Assembly (NCBI RefSeq): GCF_032884065.1
Contig: NC_088881.1
Location: 2,352,001-2,416,000 of the forward strand
DNA length: 64,000 nucleotides
Source of the DNA: Artemia franciscana
Taxonomy: Eukaryota > Arthropoda > Branchiopoda > Anostraca > Artemiidae
Direction: 5' to 3'
The translations under genes were made by a program, and so were the position numbers. How positions within the stretch are numbered: position 1 is the stretch's first letter; each line of letters begins with the position of its first letter. The notes under the pieces were generated by a model. It had not been told where the DNA came from and searched no databases. It saw only the letters and a program-made list of their open reading frames with translations. Shown here piece after piece: positions 1-9,960 of this stretch.

Positions 1-1260
1 GCTTTCTCATAATTTTGATCGAATGAATTAAAAAGGCAATTAGAATTTTGAATTTTTTACGAATATTTTTATTAGTAAAAGATCTACGTAACTTATAAAT
101 TAGCTTACATAAAGAGCTTTTGTATTCTCATATTTTTATTACATATATGAGGGGGTTCGCCCCCTTGTCAGATCCTCGCTCTTTACATTAAAGCTTAAAT
201 TTTGTCCCAATTCATTAAGAATGACCCCAGAATCACAAAAGCCGTAGAATAAATAGTAGAAATTACTAAAATACTTTAGCATAAAGAGCGAGGTATTAGG
301 AGGAGGTGAGCCCCTAAAATGGGTTATAATTTCTGTTTGTTTTAAGTTTTAATGCTGCTCCTTACTTCCAGCTGAAAGAACTTTTTCATATTTATTTTTT
401 CATTGTTTTTTTTTAAATAATGCTAGTAAATCCTGCGCTCCCTTCATGGAGATTTTCTTCCCCCATGACAAACTATCGATGGAAAGTTCCCCCAGAATAT
501 CCCCCTTTTCTCAACCCCTCCCCCAACCAAAAAAAATCCTCCTGAAAACGCCTGTACACTTCCCAATAACCATTACTATATGTAAGCACTGGTCAAAGTT
601 TGTGACTTGTTGCCCCTCCCACGGGGACTGTGGGGGAGTAAGTCGTCCCCAAAGACATAGTTATAAGGTTTTTCGACTAAGTTGAATAAAATGGCTATCT
701 CAGAATTTTGATCCGTTGACTTTGGTAAAATAATTAGCGTGGGAGGGGGCCTAGGTGCCCTCCAATTTTTTTGGTCACTTAAAAAGGGCACTAGAACTTT
801 TCATTTCCGTTAGAATGAGCCCTCTTGCAACATTCTAGGACAACTGGGTCGATACGATCACCCCTGGGAAAAAAAAACAAAAAAAAACAAATAAACACGC
901 ATCCGTGATCTGCCTTCTGGCAAAAAATAAAAAATTCCACATTTTTGTAGATAGGAGCTTGAAACTTATACAGCAGGGTTCTCTGATACGCTGAATCTGA
1001 TGGTGTGATTTTCGTCAAGATTCTATGACTTCTAGGGGGCGTTTCCCCCTATTTTCTAAAATAACGCAAATTTTCTCAGGTCGTAACTTTTGATGGGTAA
1101 GACTAAACTTGATGAAACTTATATATTTAAAATCAGCATTAAAATGCGATTCTTTTGATTTAGGTATTGGTATCAAAATTCCATTTTTTAGAGTTTTGGT
1201 TACTATTGAGCCGGGTCGCTCCTTACTACAGTTAGTTACCACGACCTGTTTGATTCGTTT
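1..1260 (+). repeat. Interspersed repeat family A, long copy
   Basis: This stretch matches, in the same orientation, the right arm of the large palindrome at about 35800-36910. Shared blocks are a CTCGCTCTTTAC segment and its partner CTTTAGCATAAAGAGCGAG (about 170-292), a block ending in TTAAGTTTTAATGCTGCTCC (about 340-365), and an end hairpin near 1221-1253 related to ACAGTTCGT/ACGAACTGT. The ORFs here are short, contain no recognisable domain and are not conserved between copies, so I read this as non-coding. The autonomous partner, if any, is unknown. Confidence 0.75.
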
Positions 1261-1267
1261 TTGAACT

Positions 1268-2272
1268 GGTATATGATGAAATAAATTTTTAATTTTTTCC
1301 CTTTTTTTCTTTTTAGTTTTTTTTATTGGTTTTTACTTTTTTTAGGTTTTTTAGTTTTTTTCTTTTTTCTTTTTAGTTTTTTTTGAAGTTTTTATCTTTT
1401 TAGTTTTTTTTATTTTTATTTATGTCTTTTTAGTTTTCTTTTTCTCCTTTATTTTTCAGTGTTTTCCTTTTTTTAGTTTTTTTTCTTTTTTAGTTCTTTT
1501 AGTTTTTACCTTTTTTAGTTTTTTTTAGTTTTTTTAGTTTTTTAGCTTTTTTTAGTTTTTTTTATTAGTTTTTAGTTTATTTTATGGTTTTTTCCTTTTT
1601 TTAGTTTTTTTAGTTTTTTACCTTTTTTTAGTTTTTTTTATTTTTTTAGCTTTTTTTTAGTTTTTTTAGTTTTTAAGCTTTTTTAGATTTTTTTCTGTTA
1701 ATGCTAAAGCCAAAGTTCGAACCTGGAACCTCTTGAACCTAGAACCTGGAACATAACGCCTTATCAACTCAGCTACATCGGCTTGAATACATTCGTTTTT
1801 GAATTGGTATATGATGAAATAATTCAGACGTCATATTATATGATGAAAAAATTTTTTATTTTTTTTTCCTTTTTTTCTTTTTAGTTTTTTTATTGGTTTT
1901 TACCTTTTTTTAGCTTTTTTAGTTTTTTTTCGTTTTTTCTTTTTAGTTTTTTTGTAGTTTTTATCTTTTTTATTTTTTTTATTCATATTTTTTAGTTTTC
2001 TTTTTCTCTTTTATTTTTCAGTTTTTTTTTTAGTTTTTTACCTTTTTTTAGTTTTTCTAGTTTTTTTAGTTTTTTAGCTTTTTTAGTTTTTTTGTTAGTT
2101 TTTAGTTTTTTTTGTAGTTTTTGCCGTTTTTTAGTTTTTTCAGTTTTTTTTTAGTTTTTAGTTTTTTACCTTTTTTAGTTTTTTTTTAGTTTTCTAGCTT
2201 TTTTAGTTTTTTTTCTTTTTAGTTTTTTTTTTAGTTTTTACCTTTTTTAGTTTTTTTTCTTCTTTTGTATTA
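1268..2272. repeat. T-rich low-complexity tract, TTTTTAG-type
   Basis: About one kilobase consists of runs of T separated by AG or AGC, with the pattern TTTTTAG and TTTTTTAGTTTTT recurring many times. It has two halves with similar beginnings (about 1255-1330 and 1795-1880), split by a tRNA-like segment. No coding potential is seen. Strand-biased T/AG tracts like this can grow by slippage. Confidence 0.85.
1706..1783 (-). pseudogene. tRNA-like sequence with A and B boxes
   Basis: Read on the minus strand, an A-box match TAGCTGAGTTG lies at 1775-1765 and a B-box-like GGTTCGAACTT at 1723-1713, about 42 nt apart. A T-arm-like stem CCAGG/TTTGG surrounds TTCGAAC, and a duplicated TTCCAGGTTC-type segment sits between the boxes. 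The acceptor stem pairs poorly, so this looks like a tRNA pseudogene or a SINE head rather than a working tRNA. It lies in the middle of the T-rich tract. Confidence 0.4.
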
Positions 2273-2365
2273 GTGTGAAATAATTCAGACGTCATATGCG
2301 GACAAACACGACGTCACTCGACAGACCGACATAACCCACAAACAACTTATTTTTATATATATATA

Positions 2366-2503
<138 letters not shown>

Positions 2504-2504
2504 T

Positions 2505-2688
2505 ATTGTGATTCCTCGGCACGCTTTCTGTTCTTACTTTCTCTATCAGCTGCAAGCCTGTTTTCTTGCTGTTCTTGTGATTCCTCGGAACGCTTTCTTT
2601 TCTTACTTTCTCTATCAGCCGCAAGTTTTTTGGCATAGACTCTTTGAGCAGCTTCCTCGGCTGTTGCCATTGTAGGTTCTTCAGTCAT
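2505..2688 (-). pseudogene. Helitron replicase head fragment (basic RESKKRKR repeats)
   Basis: The minus-strand reading frame from the ATG at 2688 contains two copies of a module reading roughly [17 protein letters not shown]. It then runs straight into the (TA)n tract. From memory, repeats of this basic kind occur near the N terminus of Helitron-like helicases in arthropods; this was not checked. No HUH endonuclease (Rep) motif is present, so only the head survives. The frame is open upstream to 2859, but that part is repeat-derived. Confidence 0.45.
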
Positions 2689-2889
2689 TTTACAATTAAA
2701 CTTTTTTCCGTCCACGATCTTCTTACAATTAAAAATTTGTCTTTGAACGATTTTCTTAAATACCTTTAATGACGTCATCGTCATAACAAACATGACGACA
2801 ACTAACTTCATGACGACATGACAACATGACGTCACTCGACAGACATAACCCACAAACAACTTTTTTTATATATATAGAAGATATGTTTT

Positions 2890-3090
2890 TAACTACGTAA
2901 AACTTGCGAATATACAACATTCTTCGCTGTCCCATTGTCAGTGCATATAAATAGATTGTCAGGTTTACCGACTCTTGAACATACAACATATAATTGTCCA
3001 TGGAAAAAATAATCCGTATTCAGATCTATACCTCATTATTCTAATGATTGCCCTTGAGCTTTGTTGATGGTGATTGCTAATCGAACATTC
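2890..3090 (-). pseudogene. Helitron Pif1-like helicase, C-terminal tail
   Basis: The minus-strand frame reads NVRLAITINKAQGQSLE, then two in-frame stops, then GIDLNTDYFFHGQLYVVCSR, then VGKPDNLFICTDNG and a terminal VLRS-stop at 2892-2890. This is the conserved end of Pif1-family helicases: the TINKAQGQS motif, then GQLYVACSRV with the catalytic Arg of motif VI. The second copy (49731-49880) shows the same two stops, so both descend from an already broken master copy. The rest of the helicase and all of Rep are missing. It is non-functional. Confidence 0.8.
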
Positions 3091-3092
3091 CC

Positions 3093-3720
3093 TGTGTCCC
3101 CGTCGTCATTTATATATCCCCCCTGTGCCCCCTGGCGTCCCAATTGTATTTGTGTCCCTGTGTCCCGGTCGTCATTTATATTCCCTGTGTCCCGGTCGTC
3201 ATTTGTGTCCCGGTGTCCCAGTCTGTAATTTTTCTTTGAGCGTCCACGATCGTCATTTATATTCCCTGTGTCCCGGTGTCCCGGTCTGTAATTTCTCTTA
3301 GAGTGTCCCAGTCGTCATTTATATTCCCTGTGTCCATTTATATTCCCTGTGTCCCGGTGTCCCGATCGTCATTTGTGTCCCGGTGTCCCAGTCTGTAATT
3401 TCTCTTTGAGTGTCCCGGTCGTCATTTATATTCCCTGTGTCCCGGTCGTCATTGAGCTTTGTTGATGGTGATTGCTAATCGAAACATTCCCTGTGTCCCC
3501 GTCGTCATTTATATATCCCCCCTGTGCCCCCTGGCGTCCCCGTTGTACTTTTGTCCCTGTGTCCCGGTCGTCATTTATATTCCCTGTGTCCCGGTCGTTA
3601 TTTGTGTCCCTGTGTCCCAGTCTTTAATTTCTCTTTGAGTGTCCCGGTCATCATTTATATTCCCTGTGTCCCGGTCGTCATTTGTGTCCCGGTGTCCCGG
3701 TCTTTAATTTCGTCAGGCGA
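3093..3720. repeat. 27-bp-based minisatellite CCCTGTGTCCCGGTCGTCAT
   Basis: The core unit is CCCTGTGTCCCGGTCGTCAT followed by TTATATT, 27 bp, mixed with shorter variants lacking 9 bp and with extra 8-bp CCCGGTGT pieces. A block of about 90 bp, including the start of the helicase tail, recurs at 3051-3140 and 3450-3541, so the array also contains a 400-bp duplication. On the minus strand the core unit is nine codons (DRDTGNIND-type), in the helicase frame. The same array is found in the two other Helitron remnants. Confidence 0.9.
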
Positions 3721-3929
3721 CAAACATGACGTCAGTCGACAAACAACTTCATGACGGCATAATGCTCAATCCTTGTAATGATGTCAGTCGACAAACATGC
3801 ATGACGTCAGTCATAACACAAACACACAACTTATTTATATATATATATAGATAGATAGAAGTTTGTTACGTAAGTTAATTCTTACGTTACGTATTTTTTT
3901 TACTAATAAAAACATTCGTTAAAAAATAA

Positions 3930-4040
3930 AAGTTCCATTTGCCTTTTTAAGTAACTGGAAAATTGGAGGGCAGCTAGGCCTCCTTCCCCACCCCTTATTT
4001 CTCAAAATCGTCTGGTCAAAACCAAGAGAAAGCTGTTTAG
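3930..4040 (-). repeat. Family A fragment
   Basis: The blocks around TTTTTAAGTAACTGGAAAAT and GGAGGGCAGCTAGGCCTCC match family A near 34480-34530 and, inverted, near 740-790. It is short, non-coding and next to the foldback at 4145. Confidence 0.6.
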
Positions 4041-4144
4041 TCAAAAAAAGCATTAATATGCAAATTTCATTCTAATAATTTATGTGCGGAAAGCCAAAAT
4101 CAAACATGCATTAAATCAAAAACGTTCAGAAATTAGATAAAAAA

Positions 4145-4419
4145 AACTAGTTTTTTTTTAACTGGAAGCAAGGAGCGACATTAAAACTTAAAAAGGACAG
4201 AAATTACTCCATGTATGAAAGGGGATGTTCTCTTCTCAACGCACCGCTCTTTACGCTAAAGGTTTTTACTGTTTAATAAATTAGAATTCAGAGAAGAGTC
4301 AAACTTTAGCGTAAAGAGTGGGGCGTTGAGAAGAAAACATCCCCTTTGACATACGGAGTAATTTCTGTCCGTTTTAAGTTTTAATGTCGCTCCTTAATTT
4401 CAGTTAAAAAAAACTAGTT
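4145..4419. repeat. Foldback (hairpin) element of family A type
   Basis: Two arms of about 115 bp (4145-4261 and 4304-4419) are inverted copies separated by about 42 bp. The arms begin and end with ACTAGTTTTTTT / AAAAAAACTAGT. They include GGAGCGACATTAAAACTT opposite its complement and CTCTTTACGCTAAAG opposite CTTTAGCGTAAAGAG. The length and lack of coding capacity suggest a MITE or foldback sequence. Confidence 0.8.
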
Positions 4420-4439
4420 TTTTTATTTAATTAAAAATA

Positions 4440-5620
4440 AGAAATAAGAAGAATGTAATTAATAACGGTAAAGCTTTACTTTGGTCACAAGGTTTCAAAA
4501 ATGTGCATTACTGCATATCGCAAGATTCTCATGATCACATATTGTTTCTTTGTCATTATTACCGACGCATGTCCATATCTTAGCTTTCTAAAATCCCCCT
4601 TCAACGAAACTAAAAATGCATAAAGCGGGCAGAGTTTTGAAGCCGAGGGAAATGTTGTGGTTGCGGAATATGAATGAATAATGACAAAAAAACAATATGC
4701 AATCATCAGAATCTGGCTATATACAGTAATTAAAAAAAAACTCACAAAAACTAAAATATCCTCCCTTTGAATTTCTAACACCATAGAAGCTTGCCCTTAA
4801 CTAACCACAATTTCTGAGGAAAATAGGGTGGCAATGATGAAAAGATGGCCATAACAAACACGGCTTAACCAATCAGACCTCGCCCCACTGCCCACGGGGC
4901 TCATGAACTTATACGCTTCGCTCTATAGATAATGTTAACGGTAAGCAAAATTGGACGCTGCGCTGCCTGCCTTTCGTAATATTTAACTATTCGCTCTGAT
5001 TCGCCGGTTCAAATTTCGTCACAGGCCAATGTCATAACAGCTACTATTGCAATTGCTCAGAAACAGCAGGCTAATTTAAACTTGAAAGTGAACGTGAACC
5101 ATCTTGGATATTAGCATTAATGGAAGCCTGAGTTTTTTAATTGTCTGTCGACTTCCTACCATACAGAAATCACCAATGATGACTGGAATTAGTATATAAA
5201 ATACCATTTCATTCATGTTGTACAACCCCAACTTTTCCCTCAGCTTCAAAACCCTGCCCACTTTATGCATTTTCACTTTGCCCAATGGAGGAAGAGGATC
5301 ACCCAGAAATGGATGCGCTTCTAGAATTAGCATTTCTAAGCACTATAGTATGAAAACTATGCTGCTTCGCAGCGCTGTTTCCAGTTTAAACAGCTTGTGA
5401 CGAAACTAAAGTTTTACCTTAATAACATTTGACTAATAAGAACATAACCAATAAGTGAAAATAATTACACTATTTTAGTATAAGTTACACAAGGTCATAC
5501 AACACAGCATTCACAAATACAAAAACAAAGATAATAAAAATTTGTCTCCTCCCTCTAGAAAAGAACAACTTGGATTTATACTCTTCCATTCAACCCTCTC
5601 AATCTAAACAGCTGACAGCA
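4440..5620. other. Unassigned AT-rich sequence
   Basis: I see no recognisable gene, RNA or strong repeat. A minus-strand ORF of 85 codons (5333-5076) overlaps a plus-strand ORF of 61 codons; neither resembles a known family to me. Confidence 0.5.
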
Positions 5621-5630
5621 ATCCACAAAA

Positions 5631-5823
5631 ATGCGCACTCTGTTATCAATTCCTGATTACATCTGGGGGAAGAGTAACCCGCATCCGCGCAAGCTAAAAA
5701 AAAGAGATGTTTTCTTACCCCTATTGAATAGACGTCAAATCGCAAACCTGATATTTATAAACAAAGAACTTGAGCTTAATGACCTTAGGTCGCTGGAATC
5801 CACATTAGCTCACTTGACAACAG
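5631..5823 (+). CDS. Candidate first exon, unknown protein
   Basis: An ATG in reasonable context (CCACAAAAATGC) opens a 65-codon frame beginning MRTLLSIPDYIWGK. It has mixed, non-repetitive composition and a Lys/Arg-rich patch RKLKKRD around residues 20-26. The frame stops two codons after a good donor, ACAG|GTGGGT at 5823/5824, which is what a coding first exon would look like. I do not recognise the protein and found no partner exon, so this may be a chance ORF. No function is proposed. Confidence 0.28.
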
Positions 5824-5829
5824 GTGGGT

Positions 5830-7680
5830 AAATAGATAGATAAGAGCAAATGGGGATACCCGTAAATAGGCATACACCTCCTATTCGCGTGCTACCTGTC
5901 ACTAATATGTTAAAAAAGATTTTCTATTTAGGAACCCCAAATAACAAGTGATTGATGATATGGTACGGTTTACCTCATGGAGGGAGAAAATTAGGAGTCC
6001 TTAAAACCTGGGGTGTTTTAAGTGGATTTGTTAAAGGGGTATGACAGCTCTTGATTGTGAATTTTAGCCTTCTTAGTATGTTTTATTAGTCCTATTTTAA
6101 AAAAGTTTATGTGCAGTGCTTTAAGGTTCTTTGCACGTGAAAGTTATGATATACTATGACATCATAGTATGATATCATATGTATGATATATAGGCAGTAT
6201 ACTTCCTAAGAGAGGTATTCAACTACCTTTTTGGTACTTGTCGTTCATTGGAATTACCTTTAAGAATTGCACTTAGGTTACATCTAGGAAAACCGATTTC
6301 ACAGCTATAAAAACAAGGGACGGATGATACAATGCATTGGACTTAGACAGAATGCATTGAGCTTGTATAATTTGGAATATACATTTGCACATTAGGGGTG
6401 GGGGCTGTGTTAAGTTAATTGACTTCTTACTGTCTCGGAAAGGGTTTAGGCTAGGAAAATGAAACTTTCAGGGACGGGTCTACAGGCTAAAGTATGTCCC
6501 GGGAAGGTATTTCGAAGCAACTACCTCCACTCTTTCTCCCTCTAGAGGGCCCTGACCTTTGATGACCTTTAAAAATGTGTGTGTTATAAAAGTGAAACCT
6601 TGCAAGATAGATCTTCTGCTTAATTGAAGTACAACAAAATTGTTTTCAGCTTCATAACTTTGCTAAATTCCATTTTATAAGGTTTTAAAGATATGCATTA
6701 TTCTTTATTATCATTTTTCATTATTTTTCATAAGGACTAGCCAACCTTCACTTTTGGGTGTATTTCCAATAACCGACAACTACCACCTTTTTAATATAAA
6801 AAAAATGAGAAGTTACGGGGAATGGTAACTTTTTTCTAAAGATAAAGGATGATATAAACCATAAGTGAATATTTTGACTATATGACCATCCTCACGAGCA
6901 AGAAGAAAGACTGAAATTAAGAAATCAATAAATATTTTCAACTTTGCGATACTTTGCGAGAAAATATTTTCAAGTTTACATCAAAATATTTCTGTAGCAC
7001 CTTCAAAATAGAGCAAAAAGTTCAAATTCCGAAAATGACGATCCTCTTAAGGTCTACTGAACTGATTTAGGGCTTCAGATTGCGTGGTATGAGTTATTAT
7101 AAAGAAACTAATTTTCTGATAAGTGAATTTACGAAAAGACTGGTTTCAAGGTACTTCTTATTCCATGCCAGGTAGCCGATGGGCTACCCTACCTAAAGTT
7201 TACGCTCTAGGTCTACTTCTCAAGATACTTTCTTCCAAGTTTTCATGACTATATTCATATTTTCATGCTGCTTCTGATTTATTGAATGGATATTCTCTGA
7301 CTGTGTCAATCAATTTTCTTACAGTTGTCTTTATCGCATATTTGTCTTCATATTTTCTTTTCTAACTTGAACATGCAATCGTTTGAGTTAAAGTTACTGA
7401 ACGCATTTTTGAACTATCTTCGAAACTAAATACACAATTAGTGAAACTACCATCCGCAAAACTATCGAACGTTCATCGTTGTTTTTCGCGTAAAATCCTG
7501 GCTGAAGTAATTCGCGATCAGAATGTTCCTAGATTAAAAGGAAGAAAAACAAAACCAAAAACGTCCCCAAACATTGAAAGAGCATTAGCTTCATCATTTC
7601 ACGAGAGTTCAGCAATTACTAAGAAAAAACAAATCATTTGTTTGCGTAATATCTCATCAATAATCTCATTAACAGTGTGT
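5830..7680. other. Unassigned sequence before the first assembly gap
   Basis: No gene is supported. A near-perfect short palindrome ATACTATGA-CA-TCATAGTAT lies at about 6152-6171. An 80-codon open frame runs into the gap (7441-7680) but begins with GTG and matches nothing I recognise. Confidence 0.5.
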
Positions 7681-7725
7681 NNNNNNNNNNNNNNNNNNNN
7701 NNNNNNNNNNNNNNNNNNNNNNNNN
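7681..7725. other. Assembly gap, 45 N
   Basis: Run of N; contents unknown. Confidence 1.
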
Positions 7726-7734
7726 GTCCAAAAA

Positions 7735-8060
7735 TCATATAACAATACCTATAGGGTGGACACAATCCCCCAGAGCCCATGGGCAAGGGTTGTAAGATAT
7801 GCCGAGGGTATATAACGTTTTTATGGAACGGGTAGTTGCATAAATTTTGGATCGGACGTACCTCATTTGATTAGAAGTCGGAAGTTCAGTGCCCTTTTTA
7901 AGAGTCAAAATTAAATGGAGGGACGTCAGGCCCCCCAAGCTATCATTCTCCACAACATATCGGTCGAAATTTCAAGAGAGCTATTTAGTTTAACACTGTT
8001 GAAAGGTCCAGTATTTGGGATGGCAACCTCCTCACAGTCCTTACGACAAGGGCTGTAAGT
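7735..8060 (-). repeat. Family A fragment
   Basis: Blocks such as CCCCAGAGCCCATGGGCAAG, TTCAGTGCCCTTTTTAAGAG and GGACGTCAGGCCCCCC match family A in the orientation of the left palindrome arm (about 34460-34660). It is diverged and non-coding. Confidence 0.6.
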
Positions 8061-8199
8061 TAGGCAATTCGTTCATTGTTTACACATAGTATATGTTATT
8101 GAGAAAGGTATGCATGAGAACTTTACTTTCCAAGGCGACGATAAGAATTAGTATTACGACATATGAGCCTTTCAGAGAATGTTGAGGGTAGTGTTGAGC

Positions 8200-8830
8200 T
8201 AAATCAACACGTTATGTGTATACAGGTTGTCAAAAGGTACAACACAGGAATAACTGAGTATGTTAATTTGGAAGATTCAGGAAATGGTAAGGGAGATGAT
8301 CAAAAAGGCAATTTTTGCATGCTATCATACGATTTGGGTACTAAGTTGAAACTTTCAGGGAATACTTAAAGGGGAAGACCATCTCACCGAGAGGAAATAT
8401 GAGCATGCTACTGCTCCTACTACTGCAACTGCTATATTTACAGCTACTACTTCTATTGCAACTACTTGAAGGGCTAAGAGCATTGAGATGAAAATTTCAA
8501 AAAGTATATGAACATACAGGTTATCAAAAGGACATATCAGCAATGTCATAGCAATGGCTAATTGTATTAAGTGGAAGCTTCCAGGACTTGATAAGAGGGA
8601 CGTTCTGCTGAACAAAAGGCAATATGTTAATACTGCTACTGTCATTACTATTAGAACTATGCCTAAGGGTATAAAGGTGAGAATATCAAGAAATTTTGAG
8701 AGGGAAACGTGAACTGAATCACATGCTGTAAATAGTACTACCACTATGCATTACTATTACTAGTAATATCAACATTACTACTATGACTACTATTACAACT
8801 ATGCCTGAGGACATGTTTAATACGTAATAG
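8200..8830. repeat. Dispersed repeat family B with ACT-rich tract
   Basis: Segments TACAGGTTGTCAAAAGG (8222) and TACAGGTTATCAAAAGGAC (8514) recur in diverged form near 16450 and 50620. AACTTTCAGGGAATACTTAA (8348) recurs near 50668. Each is followed by degenerate CTACTACTGC trinucleotide runs (8405-8470, 8630-8810). The 129-codon minus-strand ORF here is a translation of the trinucleotide tract. Confidence 0.6.
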
Positions 8831-8999
8831 AACAAACTATCTCTCAGTCTTCTGACCATCTATCCTACATGCTGAGAAAAAACGTAATTAATTGAAGATA
8901 AATAATAAAAAGTCAACAATATTGTATCAAGTGATTAAAATAAGCTAATAAACAAAGTAAGACTTAACAGTGCTTTTTTAAGAATCTGAGATGGACTGC

Positions 9000-9175
9000 A
9001 GAATGCCACATAATCAGAGGTGTTTAATCAGAGGAGGAAGGCAGATGGGGTACTTGCCCGGGCGCAGAAATTTTAGGGGCACAAATTTCAAATAAATAAC
9101 CTACTGGTTAGAATCATTCCTAAATTTTATTTTTATTAAAATAAAGTAGAGAGTGCAGTAAGTATAAGCAATTTG
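9000..9175 (+). repeat. Dispersed repeat family E, copy 1
   Basis: The segment with TGCCCGGGCGCAGAAATTTT and downstream TTTATTTTTATTAAAATAAA matches, inverted, the region 41780-42000. It is non-coding. Confidence 0.55.
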
Positions 9176-9723
9176 AATCCAAAATATTCCCTTTTCCCAT
9201 ATCTTCCAATATTCCTTGAAAATAAAAGTAGGCAGACTGAATTTAATTAATTTTAATGTTTTTTATGAAATTTTGTATTCAAACCTGTTCATACTTTATA
9301 TCAAGATAATTAACAATTTTGCAGAGGCTAAAGTAAGAAAAATTGGATTTGAACAAATGGAACATTTTGACGATAAAAGAAAATTTTGCTCAAATTTGGC
9401 ATGAAAATATTCAGGGGACAGGGAATTAATCAAGATTTTTCCTGGCCGCAAGAGAATCCAGAACTGTAATTACGTCCGTGGAAGGCACTGTGTGCTTTTG
9501 ATGACCCCCTTCCTCATTCAACTTTGCATCAAAAGATATTTTCACAATGAAATATGTTAAAGGAAAGGTTGAAAGCCCAACAAACAAGGTTGAAAGATAA
9601 GTATTGCGTGATAAATTGCCGCAAACAACGTTTTAGCTACAGTTCCCCAAAAGCATGAAAAAATGGAGACTTGTTAGAACCTTACTGGAAACAGTTTTTA
9701 GCTATGAGTAGTTTTTTTTCAAA

Positions 9724-9860
9724 CAGTTCGTGGTAACGAACTGTAGTAAGGAGCGACCCGGCTCAATAGTAACCAAAACTCTAAAAAATTGAATTTTGAT
9801 ACCAATAGCTACATCAAAAGAATCGCATTTTAATGCTGATTTAAATATGTAAGTTTCATC
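9724..9860 (-). repeat. Family A end, cut by an assembly gap
   Basis: It starts with the terminal hairpin CAGTTCGTGGTAACGAACTG (perfect 8-bp stem), followed by TAGTAAGGAGCGACCCGGCT and CAATAGTAACC, as at 34024 in the left palindrome arm. The copy continues to the N run at 9861. Confidence 0.85.
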
Positions 9861-9960
9861 NNNNNNNNNNNNNNNNNNNNNNNNNNNNNNNNNNNNNNNN
9901 NNNNNNNNNNNNNNNNNNNNNNNNNNNNNNNNNNNNNNNNNNNNNNNNNNNNNNNNNNNN
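9861..9960. other. Assembly gap, 100 N
   Basis: Exactly 100 N, the usual placeholder for a gap of unknown size. It falls inside a family A copy. Confidence 1.

Noticed and set aside
1268-2272. Telomeric repeat
   Set aside because: The words are TTTTTAG with irregular spacing, not the TTAGG expected in arthropods, and the tract is internal.
3093-3720. Possible CRISPR-like array
   Set aside because: Units are contiguous without unique spacers, the genome is eukaryotic, and the array is tied to Helitron sequence.
3074-3754. Cys/Pro/Arg-rich ORFs (CPGRHLYSLCPG type) as a possible secreted cysteine-rich protein; also 49772-50305 and 58881-59274
   Set aside because: They are translations of the 27-bp minisatellite inside Helitron remnants; open in several frames and on both strands.
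4485-4784. 99-codon minus-strand hydrophobic ORF
   Set aside because: AT-rich chance frame with no start context or recognised family.
7441-7680. 80-codon open frame (KLPSAKLSNVHRCFSRK) ending at the gap
   Set aside because: Starts with GTG, has no recognised domain and cannot be followed through the N run.
8355-8744. 129-codon minus-strand ORF resembling a membrane protein
   Set aside because: Hydrophobic content comes from the degenerate ACT trinucleotide tract of repeat family B.
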